Under the pieces are notes generated by a model. It was not told the origin of the DNA and did no database searches. It was given only the letters and a program-made list of their open reading frames with translations. This document shows, piece by piece, positions 55,750 to 64,000 of a DNA stretch of 64,000 bases; the stretch's first letter is position 1, and each line of letters starts with the position of its first letter. Source of the DNA: Forficula auricularia (lineage: Eukaryota; Arthropoda; Insecta; Dermaptera; Forficulidae); NCBI GenBank assembly GCA_024734495.1, contig JALMQS010000061.1, positions 9,788,598-9,852,597 of the forward strand. The letters are read 5' to 3'. The translations under genes and the position numbers were made by a program.

Positions 55750-58347
55750 AAGGTCAGGTGGGGTAACTGGGGCCGGGGGCAACTGGGCCAGGGGTCCTGT
55801 AACCCCAGAGCTTTTTAATTTTACCGCATTTTTTTAGCGCAATTCACTTTTTCATATTGGTGGGAAATTTTCAGTGTTCCTGAATTAGAGAAATTTCTTT
55901 AAGTTTATTTTATACTTAAGTACTTAGTTAAGTTAATTACTTATTTACTTATTTGCCTAGTTATGTGCTTACTTCTTACCTAGTTGCCTTACCCAGTTCC
56001 TTGAAAATATTGAGACTTGAGTAAGTACTTAATTAAGGCTTTCTTAAGCATAAGGAACTTATTTAACTTTATTTCAATGGGTAAAATGAAATTATTTTGT
56101 TTAGTTGTTTGATTTATGATACTTTTTTTTGTATTTTCTGTAATAAAAATCGATTTGTAAAAATTATACTTGGCGTTTAAACTCTATCTACCTTAAAAAA
56201 TTCAATAGAATAAAAATAAACTGCAACGGATCGTTGCTAAACTTTATCCAAATTCATTTGAAATATTAATATGTTTGTTCCTTTATTATTAATCAGATAT
56301 CACTTGCAATTTGTAGTTCATATTGAAATTAATTCAAAAAATAATTCTCATTTAAGAGTCGAGGAATAACCATTCTACATTGGATTTTTGACATTTCGGT
56401 TTTTATTGGTAACCATTGCTGAAGACATAGAGGAATCGACTTAAAATCAAAAATAGCTATCGATTCTCATCTAATACTTGAGGAATAACAATTCTACATT
56501 AGGTTTTTGACGTTTCGATTATTATTGGTAACCATTGCTGAAGACATGGAGGAAACGACTTTAAAATCAAAAATAACGATCGATTCTTATCTAATACTAG
56601 AGGAATAACCTTATTGAATTCCATTTTTGATGTTTTGACTATTAATGGCAACCTCTACTGAAAACGTGGAAGAATAGACTTAAAATCAAAAAGACTAAAT
56701 TCTTTTATGGCAAACAACTCAAGCATGAGTTGTTTTCCAAAATTCCTCAAGTATTTGATGAGAATCAATCGCTATTTTTGGTTTAAAGTCGATTCATCTA
56801 TGTCCTCAGCAATGGTCACCAATAAAAACCGAAACGTCAAAAATCCAATATAGAATGGTTATTCCTCAAGTATTTGATGAGAATCAATCGCTATTTTTGG
56901 TTTAAAGTCGATTCATCTATGTCCTCAGCAATGGTCACCAATAAAAACCGAAACGTCAAAAATCCAATATAGAATGGTTATTCCTCAAGTATTTGATGAG
57001 AATCAATCGCTATTTTTGGTTTAAAGTCGATTCATCTATGTCCTCAGCAATGGTCACCAATAAAAACCGAAACGTCAAAAATCCAATATAGAATGGTTAT
57101 TCCTCAAGTATTTGATGAGAATCAATCGCTATTTTTGGTTTAAAGTCGGTTCCTCTATGTCTTCTGCAAAGGTAAGGGATAAGAAAACAACGCAGTTGCT
57201 ATGGTTACTTATAAAATTTCCTCCCAAATTTTTAGCATTTCACAGAGAGAAGCCTATCCATTCTTATTTAAGCAAGGCTAAATGAGCTATATTAAAAGGT
57301 TCAAATGAATAAATTTTAAAGAATTAAAAAAATTAAAAAAGTACTCTCTTACTCTAGAGTAAAGTACTTTAAAATATAATTTTACTAAAAACTTTATTTA
57401 TCCTTTTTTGTGGTCCCCAAGGTACTTAATTAGGATATTAAATTTCATCAAAATTGGTTAAGTCATTTTCAAGATATTTAGAAAAAACTAAAAAAGTACT
57501 GAAATAAAGTACTAATGTTTGTGGGTCGATATGTACCAAAATCTAATCAGCGCTTCATTTTGTTCAAAGAATGCTAGGTTTTCAATTTCATTTCAATCGG
57601 TGCAACGGTGTGGAAAAAATCGTGGGCCAAAAAAACGATAACATACATCCATCCATACATACATACATACATCCGCACGCACTAAATGAAAAAATGGCAC
57701 TTTTTGGCCTCTCGACGAGACCCCATGTAATTTTTGGCAAAACCGTCACGTGCTAAAATTCAACCTAATTGAATACTACAATTTGTGACTTTAATTTAGT
57801 CCATGGGTTCCGTAGTCTTTACCTGAGGACCCTTTGAAGCCACGCTTGCCCCGAGAGCGATTGCAATACTTTACCCATGCTTTGCATTGGATAAAGTAAA
57901 AAATAAGAAGGTCTTCTGTGCGACTGGGCCAGCCTGATGTCAGAGCCCGATTACCCCGAATCGCTTACATCTTTGATTATTTTTAATCCATATACAAATG
58001 AGACTAATTCTACCTACGGCCAGGGCCTTGAGGGATAGGGGAACATGTCCAACTGCTCAAAAGATGTTAAAAATTAAAAAAACAGCAAATAGGCTGGGCT
58101 GGTCCAATTACCCCACAACGCGTTTTAACTGGGCCAACCGCAAAACTTTACATTCAACTTAAGATAATTCCAAAATTTTGAATAATCAAAAGTTGAAAGT
58201 ATCATGATTATTTGAAGAAAATTTCATCTTTCAATTAATATAGTCACGAGATCTATAAATTGTGAGGAAGCTTAGTTATAGCCAAAAATATGGAGTACTA
58301 TCCTTGGGAAAACAAAAGAAGCTGGCCCAGTTACCCCACCTGACCTT
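55750..58347. mobile_element. 2.6-kb TIR element containing a nested composite repeat
   Basis: Inverted ends AAGGTCAGGTGGGGTAACTG and CAGTTACCCCACCTGACCTT match over 20 bases and more. Subterminal copies of the same motif occur (CAACTGGGCCAGG, GACTGGGCCAGCC, CCAATTACCCCAC, AACTGGGCCAACC), a pattern typical of transposase-binding repeats. Removing it restores ATAGATATTTATTTATT exactly as in other units, so no target duplication is visible. The centre (56220-57902) is a full copy of the composite repeat also found at 44989-46683. No transposase is encoded. The superfamily is not identified. Confidence 0.8.
56743..57175. repeat. 119-bp tandem repeat, about 3.6 near-identical copies
   Basis: The phrase GGTTATTCCTCAAGTATTTG recurs at 56857, 56976 and 57095 with a period of exactly 119 bases, and a partial copy precedes it at about 56745. 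Each unit ends CCAATAAAAACCGAAACGTC. Diverged, inverted relatives make up the modules at 25207-25840 and 45710-46500. Confidence 0.93.
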
Positions 58348-60180
58348 ATTTATTTATTATATTCTGAAGAACGTGTGTATTGTTGCTTTTAAAAACCATG
58401 CATGGAAGCATGTATGTAGTACCATCGAGGAAGGTTCGAATGGACTCGGCTGGTAACAGGCAATCAGGAGTATTCAAGAGTCAGACGATAGGAGGATGCC
58501 CGCCATTTTACCCAGAGAGGAAGTGTAGGCTATAGGTGGGCGAAGCGGGCGGAGATATAGATTGAGGAATAATGGATTTTTATATCTTTGTTCCAATATT
58601 CGATCAAGAAAGTACCAATAAATTTGATATAGATTTTAATTTGCGGGTCTTTTGTATTTACACTTTTAGTAAAAGTAGAATGTAAATAATAAAATATAAA
58701 CTGTATCCACGATTATGCGAGAAATATATACATTAACTTCACTACTTTTGCGAATGTGAAATCAATGGGAGAAAAATAAATAAGTATGTGCTTAGAATCT
58801 ACTTATGGTATAAAAATAGTAAAAAGAAAATTATTAATTGAACATTTAATTTCAAAATTGGTTTATTAACTCTTAAATATCGAAGTTATTTAATAATCGG
58901 ATACTGTATAAATTAGTGTCAGATTTTAAAGAAGGCCCTAGTTACATGGATGATAGTTTTTAATTATTTTCACTTTTGAAAAAATCATTCTTCAGTAAAC
59001 ACAGAAGTCAGTCAACAAAATACGCAATGCTATAGTAGTCTTCAAAAATGTTTTAATTAATTTTTTTTAATATCTCATTTGGAGTTGGCGTGCTCTCTAG
59101 GACAAAATTTTGCAAAAACTTTAATTAATACAATAATTCAAGACCATTTATGTCGTGTTACAGCGCAGTCGGAGCAAGCTAGCCTTTTTATGGCATGATT
59201 AAATTACCGTAAAAATATCTTCCAGAAATTCATTTTCTTTTACATACGCTTATTTATGGCTGCGTTCACACATTTATTTTCCAACCAACTACTCTAATGA
59301 ATAAATATTCTATTTATTTATCAATAATCTGAATAATGGCTTTAAATAAAAGGTTTTAGGGGGTGATTTCGTCTTTCAAGGATATTTATTTTAATGATTT
59401 TAAGTGGAATCATTGTCTTATAAAATGTCTATGATTCAAGCCCCCACCCAGGCTTTTGCTATACTATTGATATTTATTATTTTTCTGAAGAAAGTGTGTG
59501 TGTTGCTTTTAAAAATGGAAGAACAGACAACCAAGAGTCGAGGTCGGTTCGAATAGACTCGCCTGGTAACAGGCAACCAGGAGTATTCAAGAGTCAGATG
59601 ACAGGAGGATGCCCGCTCTTTTGCCCAGAGAGGAATGTAGCCTAGGTGGGCGAAGCGGACGGGCGTAGATGTTTGCTTTTGCGAATGTGAAATCAATGGG
59701 GGGAAAATAAATAAGTTTGTACTTAGAACCCTACTTATAAAAATAATAAAAATAAAATTATTTTTTAAACATTTATTTTCAAAATTGCTTTATTAACTCT
59801 TACATATCAAAGGTATTTAATAATCGGATTCAATAGAAATTAGTGCCAGATTTTAAAGAAACCCTTGTTACATGGATGATATTTTTAAATTATTTTCACT
59901 TTTGAAAAAATCATTCGGCAGTAAACACAGATACAGGCAGAGTCAACAAAATACGCAGTGCTATAGTAGTAAACTTCGAAAATGCATGATTTTTTTTTAA
60001 TATCTCATTTGGAGGTGAGGTGTTCTCAAAATTTTCCAAAAACTTTAATTAATACAATAATTAAAGACCATTTATGTAGTCTTATGGCGCACCTTATGGC
60101 ATGGTTAAATTACCGGTGAAAACAATCTTCCAAAAAATAATAAATTATGATTAATATATATATTATATTATTCTTATACA
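58348..60180 (+). repeat. Array segment 9, last two units
   Basis: Cores near 58455 (mixed: B-like GGACTCGGCTGG, A-like GACGATAGGAGG and TTTTACCCAGAG, a recombinant) and 59565 (A-like with GTCGGTTCGAATAGACTC). The array similarity fades after GGTTAAATTACCGGTGAAAA near 60120. Confidence 0.75.
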
Positions 60181-60289
60181 TAAGATTATTTTTGGCTGTG
60201 TTCGCACATTCGCGAAAATTATCAAACTGGAAATAAAAATTGTACTTAACTTAAACTTCGATGTTACATGGGACAGTATACCTGTGGGG

Positions 60290-60475
60290 GCGGTATCCAT
60301 GAAAATAAATGTATTGATAGAAGTGAAAATTATAGTAATTGTAAAGAAATCAAGAGTGAAGAAACTTGGACTACATCTTGATACAAACATGAAATGGAAA
60401 ACACAATCAAAAGATATGCTGGCATATTAAGTTCCCTATTTGCTAAGTCAAAAGTCTATGAACCAGAGAAATTTG
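60290..60475 (+). pseudogene. Decayed non-LTR reverse-transcriptase fragment
   Basis: The plus strand reads VKKSRVKKLGLHLDTNMKWK then TQSKDMLAY, followed by a stop, and a shifted frame gives SSLFAKSKVY. The pattern LGLHLDTNMKWKTQ...ML corresponds to the region just downstream of the catalytic domain in LINE reverse transcriptases. Only about 60 residues survive and the frame is broken. A lysine-rich stretch after it (to about 60640) is uninterpretable. Confidence 0.55.
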
Positions 60476-60694
60476 AAGCCAGAAAAGAAGACGAAGAATG
60501 ACATTTTGAATAATTTATTACAAGAAATTAAAAATGCATAAAATAAAACAGTTGGAAAGAAGAAACTTCAAATACCTAAAGAAGATAAGGAAGAAGAATT
60601 TGTTCCTGAACAGTACAAGAGTACTGACAAAGGAATGAAAAGAAGAGATAATTAATGTATAATAATTAAATACCATAATTACCATTATTATTAC

Positions 60695-60887
60695 CTTTTC
60701 CTGCAGGCATCATGAACACTGACTTGATTTAGTTTCTTCAAAAACTGAGCATTTCCCTGAAGACCACGTTTCACACTGATAGCAACTAGTGACTGGATAC
60801 CACGTTTTTTAACAACTACCACTGATTCGTTCTCAAGTGGACACCGACATATAAAACACGAGTCCGAGTCACTGACATTGTTGGAAT
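60695..60887 (-). CDS. Exon-like segment with a C/H cluster
   Basis: On the minus strand an open reading of about 64 residues runs SDSDSCFICRCPLENESVVV, then VKKRGIQSLVAISVKRG, then FLKKLNQVSVHDACRKR. The CFIC...H...C arrangement with a GIQSL/S.KRG centre resembles a small cysteine/histidine domain found at the start of many insect uncharacterised and transposon-linked proteins. It ends exactly at a splice-donor-like AG/GTAAT (60695/60694), and a pyrimidine-poor AG precedes it at 60888. There is no in-frame ATG, so it would be an internal exon or part of a broken ORF. No neighbouring exon was found. Function is unknown. Confidence 0.45.
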
Positions 60888-61220
60888 CTTTTCAGAACAT
60901 GAAAAACATTATTATTACTAATATTTGCTATCTGACAATGAATGGGTGTCTGGAATAACGGCGTTTCTTGTTTTCCACCACTTTTGAGGAGATCTTTTTA
61001 AAGTTGGAATTATCAGAATATTTCACAATGATTGTTTCATTTGATTTTTTTTAACATACAACCTTATTCCAAAAAAAGTGTGTGTGCTTATGTACACGCG
61101 TTAGAAGTTATGCGTCTGAAAAAATTTCAAAAAACAAAACTGCAGTAAAGATCGAAAAAAATATTAAAATTAATTCAAATTTAGGGAACGAAGAAAAGAT
61201 TATTTTTATTACAGACAAAA

Positions 61221-61315
61221 GGATCAGCCGGGGCTCGAACTCGGGATCTTTGCATATGTACTGCAATGCTTTGTCATAAGAGGTTTACCTCCCATATCCA
61301 CTAAGCTACTGATCC
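61221..61315 (-). ncRNA. tRNA-like gene 1 with enlarged D-loop
   Basis: The minus strand folds as a 95-base cloverleaf. It has a 7-bp acceptor stem GGATCAG/CTGATCC, TA at positions 8-9, D-stem GCTT/AAGC enclosing a 31-base loop with its own hairpin GAGG-TAAA-CCTC, anticodon stem TTGCA/TGCAA with 7-base loop GTACATA (T33 present, ACA at the anticodon), a 5-base variable region, and a T-arm with loop TTCGAGC. The A-box TAGCTTAGTGG is in place. This copy has one T-stem mismatch (CCGAG against CCCGG). TTTT, a Pol III terminator, follows the acceptor stem directly. Confidence 0.7.
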
Positions 61316-61580
61316 CCGATCCCAAACTAATACCTCTTGTCTATATGAATTATGGAATTTCTTTTTAATCCTCTCCTCGTTCATTTTTCGCAGCGTAGGC
61401 CTTGATTCATTAATTAAACAATCAATTATTCCAGCGCCTCCCAATCGATCGCAGACCCCAAAGATCGAAAATAATTTTCTCTTCACCCGGGGCGCGACCA
61501 CAACGAGGCCGTGTAAAGACAATTAATAACAAATTCAAATTTAGGGAACGAAGAAAAGATTATTTTTATTACAGACAAAA

Positions 61581-61675
61581 GGATCAGCCGGGGCTCGAAC
61601 CCGGGATCCTTGCATATGTACTGCAATGCTTTGTCATAAGAGGTTTACCTCCTATATCCACTAAGCTACTGATCC
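61581..61675 (-). ncRNA. tRNA-like gene 2 with enlarged D-loop
   Basis: As copy 1, but with a perfect T-stem CCGGG/CCCGG and perfect B-box GGTTCGAGCCC. The variable region reads GGATC, and the D-loop has one change (ATATAGG for ATATGGG). TTTT again follows the acceptor stem. Confidence 0.72.
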
Positions 61676-61941
61676 CCGATCCCAAACTAATACCTCTTGT
61701 CTATATGAATTATGGAATTTCTTTTTTAATCCTCTCCTCGTTCATTTTTCGCAGCGTAGGCCTTGATTCATTAATTAAACAATCAATTATTCCAGCGCCT
61801 CCCAATCGATCGCAGACCCCAAAGATCGAAAATAATTTTCTCTTCACCCGGGGCGCGACCACAACGAGGCCGTGTAAAGACAATTAATAACAAATTCAAA
61901 TTTAGGGAACGAAGAAAAGATTATTTTTATTACAGACAAAA

Positions 61942-62036
61942 GGATCAGCCGGGGCTCGAACCCGGGATCTTTGCATATGTACTGCAATGCTTTGTCATAA
62001 GAGGTTTACCTCCCATATCCACTAAGCTACTGATCC
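61942..62036 (-). ncRNA. tRNA-like gene 3 with enlarged D-loop
   Basis: As copy 2 in the T-arm (perfect) and copy 1 in the variable region and D-loop. All stems are intact in this copy, so it is the best-folding member. Confidence 0.72.
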
Positions 62037-62489
62037 CCGATCCCAAACTAATACCTCTTGTCTATATGAATTATGGAATTTCTTTTTTAATCCTCTCCTC
62101 GTTCATTTTTCGCAGCGTAGGCCTTGATTCATTAATTAAACAATCAATTATTCCAGCGCCTCCCAATCGATCGCAGACCCCAAAGATCGAAAATAATTTT
62201 CTCTTCACCCGGTCTGTAATAAAAATAATCTTTTCTTCGTTCCCTAAATTTGAATTTGTTACTAATTGTCTTTACACGGCCTCGTTGTGGTCACGCCCCG
62301 GGTGAAGAGAAAATTATTTTCGATCTTTGGGGTCTGCGATCGATTGGGAGGCGTCTGGAATAATTGATTGTTTAATTAAAATTAATCAAAAAGGTTTTAT
62401 TTCAGTAAAAATAGCTATACAGTCAAAATAAACAATAATTAATTATCATGTGAACGAGTCAAATATATTTTTTAAATATTTAAAATATT

Positions 62490-62894
62490 CTAAGCTATAT
62501 CCAGAGGTTCTTCTGGTAATAATTGAATAGGCAGGTGAGTGGCAAGAGGTTTGTGGTAGCTAAAATATGATATAAATGGTCTTGTTGAAACGTTAGATAA
62601 GTATCTTGTAAACACAGCACCAATAGTGGTGCCATGCCGTGTTGTAGGAACTGTAAGGTTATTATTAATTAATAGATGTAAATCGTCACCTAAAAAGTTA
62701 ATAAGCGGACCAGAAGTTTACAAGCTAAAGTTGACATTAAAGTTTCCACTTAAAATCATGGGTAACTTGTCTTCATCTCCACCCATATATTCTACTTCAG
62801 TATTTGTATATGGAAATAGCGCCCGTTTCAAGAAATATACAATGTCTTCATTTTTTTGATTTGGAGAATCAAAGTTTTTACACAGTTTTTGTAA
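62490..62894 (-). pseudogene. Endonuclease/exonuclease/phosphatase domain, Helitron/PIF1-type, decayed
   Basis: The minus strand reads SPNQKNEDIVYFLKRALFPY, then EYMGGDEDKLPMILSGNFNV, one stop at about 62729, then GPLINFLGDD, TTRHGTTIGAVFTRYLSNV and PFISYFSYHKPLATHLP before a final stop at 62490. In this family the ILSGDFN motif holds a catalytic aspartate; here it is asparagine (GNFN), and the C-terminal SYH motif is kept. Such endonuclease domains occur at the end of Helitron/PIF1-helicase-type proteins of insects and spiders. The helicase itself is not in the window. Internal stop and motif loss mark it as dead. Confidence 0.6.
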
Positions 62895-62909
62895 CTGACA
62901 AATTTATAT

Positions 62910-64000
62910 AATAAATATATATATATATATTATTCAAAAATATAATATATAATTGTATAAATATATATAATTATTAAGAATTGATTATTAATATAAATAA
63001 TATATTTCACATCCACATCAACTGGCTTATTGGATTTGAAAATAACAACACGTTTTGTTAGATTCCTTGCAGTCGTTTAAAGGAATATATTATTTATTCT
63101 ATTCTGTAGCCAACTTCATCATGTTAATTTTTGGGACATCTGCGCGCGCAGGTCACAAATTCACTCTCATCCAAACGGGCCAAAAGAAGTATAACGTCAA
63201 AAAAAAAAAAAAAAAATACAATTTGACAAGGAAAACTTACCAATGCTGATGATAGGTTTTCATTAACAATGAAAAAACGATGTAAACTGCCGGATATTTG
63301 GCTAAAGAAAATTATTTATTATTTTATTAATTTATTTTATTTAATATTTTATTATTGTTCTAAAAGTTTGTAAAGAAAAAATTCACAAATAAATTGAACA
63401 CAATCTTAGATATTGAAATACGAGCTACCATAGGAGAAGTAAAAACTGTACTGTGAGGTCGGAACTCGGAGATATGCAACCGATTGTGTGGCTTGAAATA
63501 GGGGATGAAGGCAAAGAGGCTAAAGCTGGCCCCTGCGATGCAAAGAGGGCTGGAAGATCTGAACCAAGGTACACCTACCGACAACAACAAAGAACCGCTA
63601 CAATCATCCTCAAGGGCGAGGGCGGTTGCCACTTAACCATTTTTTGCTAGCTTGTTGACTAATAATATTGGTACCTACCTACAATTTATTCAACTTACAT
63701 ACCTCCTATATGATCATAACACGTTTTGCATGTTAAAATCTCCTCACTTCATGCAACAAAAAAGTGGTTAGATATATTTCTGGAAAAATGCGATTTTACC
63801 TTATAATATGATTCTTTTAGATTTTGAGAGAACTACGAGACTTACAGACCCTGCACTGCACTTAATTTAAAGCTAATTAAATTGCCTACAAATTATATTC
63901 TATAAGTTTTACTTGTAGGATCAATGGTTTTCGGTGCAATTTCGGTCCATAGAGGGTCTAAAACTAAAATTTTCAATTTTTCGAAAATTTGGCCTATTTA
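62910..64000. other. AT-rich tract and unassigned sequence
   Basis: A (TA)n tract lies near 62912-62935 with further ATATAATATAT. A poly-A run is at about 63200-63215. The GC-richer stretch 63450-63650 is open on both strands (65 and 90 residues), but I recognise neither product. The last 100 bases contain TTTTCAATTTTTCGAAAATT, a style of sequence also seen near 6545-6575. No gene is supported. Confidence 0.4.

Larger units (their letters stand above)
17395..60180 (+). repeat. Head-to-tail array of 0.95-1.2 kb units with higher-order subtypes
   Basis: About 29 cores of the form GGTTCRAATRGVCTCG ... GGTAACAGGCAACCAGGAG, all on the plus strand, recur within otherwise homologous units. Cores lie near 17598, 17801, 18756, 19780, 20923, 21402 (cut), 21880, 23004, 24070, 26257, 26782, 29205, 30293, 31710, 32665, 34160, 37146, 39110, 40030, 41385, 42370, 43356, 47085, 47630, 50870, 51898, 52188, 54835, 58455 and 59565. 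Subtype A has GCCTCGCCTGG and GCTCTTTTACCCAGAG, B has GACTCGGCTGG and GCCATTTTGTCCAGAG, and C has GTCACAGGCAACC and CTCTTTTGCCGAGAG with an extra spacer of about 600 bases. Unit interiors are mutually alignable (TTAGTGCCAGATTTT, GTAAACACAGAAAC, GCAAAAACTTTAATTA). Open frames over the cores are short and not conserved. It is best read as a long-unit satellite. Confidence 0.88.
61165..62380 (-). repeat. 360-bp tandem repeat, three copies plus an inverted partial copy
   Basis: Landmark GGATCAGCCGGGGCTCGAA recurs at 61221, 61581 and 61942 (periods 360 and 361), with near-identical sequence between. At 62211 the third copy stops after CTTCACCCGG and about 165 bases of the same unit follow in inverted orientation (TCTGTAATAAAAATAATCTT onward). 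This creates a palindrome with arms of about 58 bases (62152-62211 and 62297-62357). The open frames reading through the spacer repeat in each copy and are not genes. Confidence 0.93.

Noticed and set aside
56820..56850. 119-bp repeat units as hammerhead ribozymes
   Set aside because: CCGAAACGTC and a GGTTA/TAACC-type stem occur in relatives, but the required CTGANGA is replaced by CAGCAAT, so the catalytic core is absent.

Overview
The window looks like an AT-rich, gene-poor, repeat-dense stretch of an insect (at least arthropod) nuclear genome. The evidence is a mariner transposase remnant, jockey- and CR1/L2-like non-LTR reverse-transcriptase remnants, Penelope-type hammerhead ribozyme motifs inside palindromic insertions, a tRNA-derived SINE, hAT and TTAA-type DNA elements, a solo LTR, and no bacterial-style gene organisation. 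I found no convincing intact host protein gene. Coding traces are transposon remnants plus one exon-like open segment. Species cannot be fixed from the sequence.

Layout. 1-7.6 kb: low-complexity AT-rich DNA with a 1.6-kb palindrome (107-1720), a second foldback repeat (2.55-4.09 kb) and a left-truncated TTAA-type transposon. 7.6-12.6 kb: two paralogous copies of one old repeat. One is interrupted by a 1.7-kb TIR element and the other by a 707-bp TTAA element, so each copy serves as the empty site for the other. Between them lies a palindromic element with two tandem hammerhead motifs and a SINE nested in its arm. 12.6-17.4 kb: two copies of a TIR-like repeat, then a hammerhead-bearing inverted repeat whose left arm was split by a 5'-truncated jockey-like retrotransposon with an 11-bp target duplication.

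17.4-60.2 kb: a head-to-tail array, all on the plus strand, of a roughly 0.95-1.2 kb unit with about 29 recognisable cores. Three subtypes (A, B, C) form higher-order patterns, and shared junctions show that blocks were duplicated. Embedded in the array are a mariner deletion derivative, an hAT element with a perfect 8-bp target duplication, a GC-rich solo LTR with a 5-bp duplication, a 1-kb double palindrome carrying a complete hammerhead motif, two LINE remnants, a palindromic MITE at the same site in several units, a 334-bp four-copy tandem repeat, and a 2.6-kb TIR element containing a 119-bp tandem repeat.

60.2-64 kb: a decayed reverse-transcriptase fragment, a C/H-rich exon-like segment ending at a splice-donor-like site, three tandem 360-bp repeats each encoding a tRNA-like cloverleaf with an oversized D-loop and a Pol III T-run, and a decayed endonuclease (EEP) domain of the kind attached to Helitron/PIF1-type proteins.

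The genes do not form a pathway. The biology here is transposon ecology, self-cleaving RNA motifs in several decay states, Pol III-type repeats, and satellite-like amplification. Coordinates of repeat edges are read by eye and may be off by several bases.
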